The translations under genes were made by a program, and so were the position numbers. A DNA stretch of 64,000 nt from Tateyamaria omphalii (lineage in GTDB: Bacteria > Pseudomonadota > Alphaproteobacteria > Rhodobacterales > Rhodobacteraceae), in contig NZ_BMWT01000003.1 in NCBI RefSeq assembly GCF_014651375.1, positions 186,001 through 250,000 of the forward strand, in the 5' to 3' direction. Position 1 is the first letter of the stretch. Every line of letters begins with the position of its first letter. Below, in pieces: positions 62,646 to 64,000 of the stretch. The notes beneath the pieces are model-generated. The model saw nothing but the letters and a program-made list of their open reading frames with translations. It searched no databases and was not told the origin of the DNA.

Positions 62646-64000
<1,355 letters not shown>

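Overview
The window is a gene-dense, GC-rich stretch of chromosome that most resembles a marine alphaproteobacterium of the Rhodobacteraceae (Roseobacter group). This is inferred from gene content rather than from a marker gene: TRAP transport, many amino-acid and peptide ABC systems, small families typical of the group (DUF2842, DUF6524), a cobalt-type nitrile hydratase, a direct-repeat SOS box of the alphaproteobacterial GTTC-N7-GTTC type, and ATGA/TGATG gene overlaps throughout. No rRNA, tRNA, CRISPR array, insertion sequence or prophage was seen, and no gene-free stretch exceeds 300 bases.

Region 1 (1-6234) is a catabolic block: the end of a TRAP transporter with an IclR regulator, then a GntR / Gfo-Idh / isopropylmalate-dehydrogenase-like operon divergent from an ABM monooxygenase and a metallo-beta-lactamase hydrolase. 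Region 2 (6333-15084, minus strand) is a dipeptide/oligopeptide ABC importer with two substrate-binding proteins, two permeases and a fused double ATPase. It is interrupted by two genes that are not transport genes: a secreted protein split by an in-frame amber codon, and a 119-residue ORF locked between permease and ATPase by one- and four-base overlaps. Region 3 (15311-27535) is amino-acid and amine metabolism: Lrp/AsnC divergent from diaminopropionate ammonia-lyase, then a long minus-strand operon with a polar amino-acid ABC importer, two glutamine-synthetase-like ligases, a class I amidotransferase, a gamma-glutamylputrescine-oxidase-like flavoprotein and two PLP aminotransferases. The same 12-base palindrome lies upstream of dpaL and upstream of this operon, suggesting one regulator.

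Region 4 (27660-33490) holds small accessory genes: two tandem TerB-like proteins coupled to a solute-binding-like protein, rlmJ, a membrane haem protein paired with a Tat-exported dioxygenase-like protein, an epimerase and an unknown tail-anchored protein. Region 5 (33556-51736) is largely housekeeping: pyrG, secG, purA, thiamine pyrophosphokinase, sdaA, rpiA, gor, hflK-hflC-DUF2065. It also carries a three-gene nitrile hydratase operon and a 723-residue acidic protein with two perfect hexanucleotide arrays encoding Ala-Glu. Region 6 (51909-64000) has a DegP-type protease, a lipoprotein, an SOS-controlled remnant of error-prone polymerase DnaE2, a ferredoxin operon, purD/xseA, an AlkB-like monooxygenase, a fused NuoE-NuoF-like subunit, and ftsY (cut by the window end) with a 20-copy Pro-Glu hexanucleotide array.

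The observations most worth following are the SOS box joined to a DnaE2 C-terminal fragment, a small family of four-cysteine secreted proteins flanking purD-xseA, a family of GTAAGGCG hairpins with compensatory stems, an 11-base phased repeat upstream of rlmJ, and the two extra genes inside the peptide importer operon. All family assignments come from reading motifs by eye; no database search was run.
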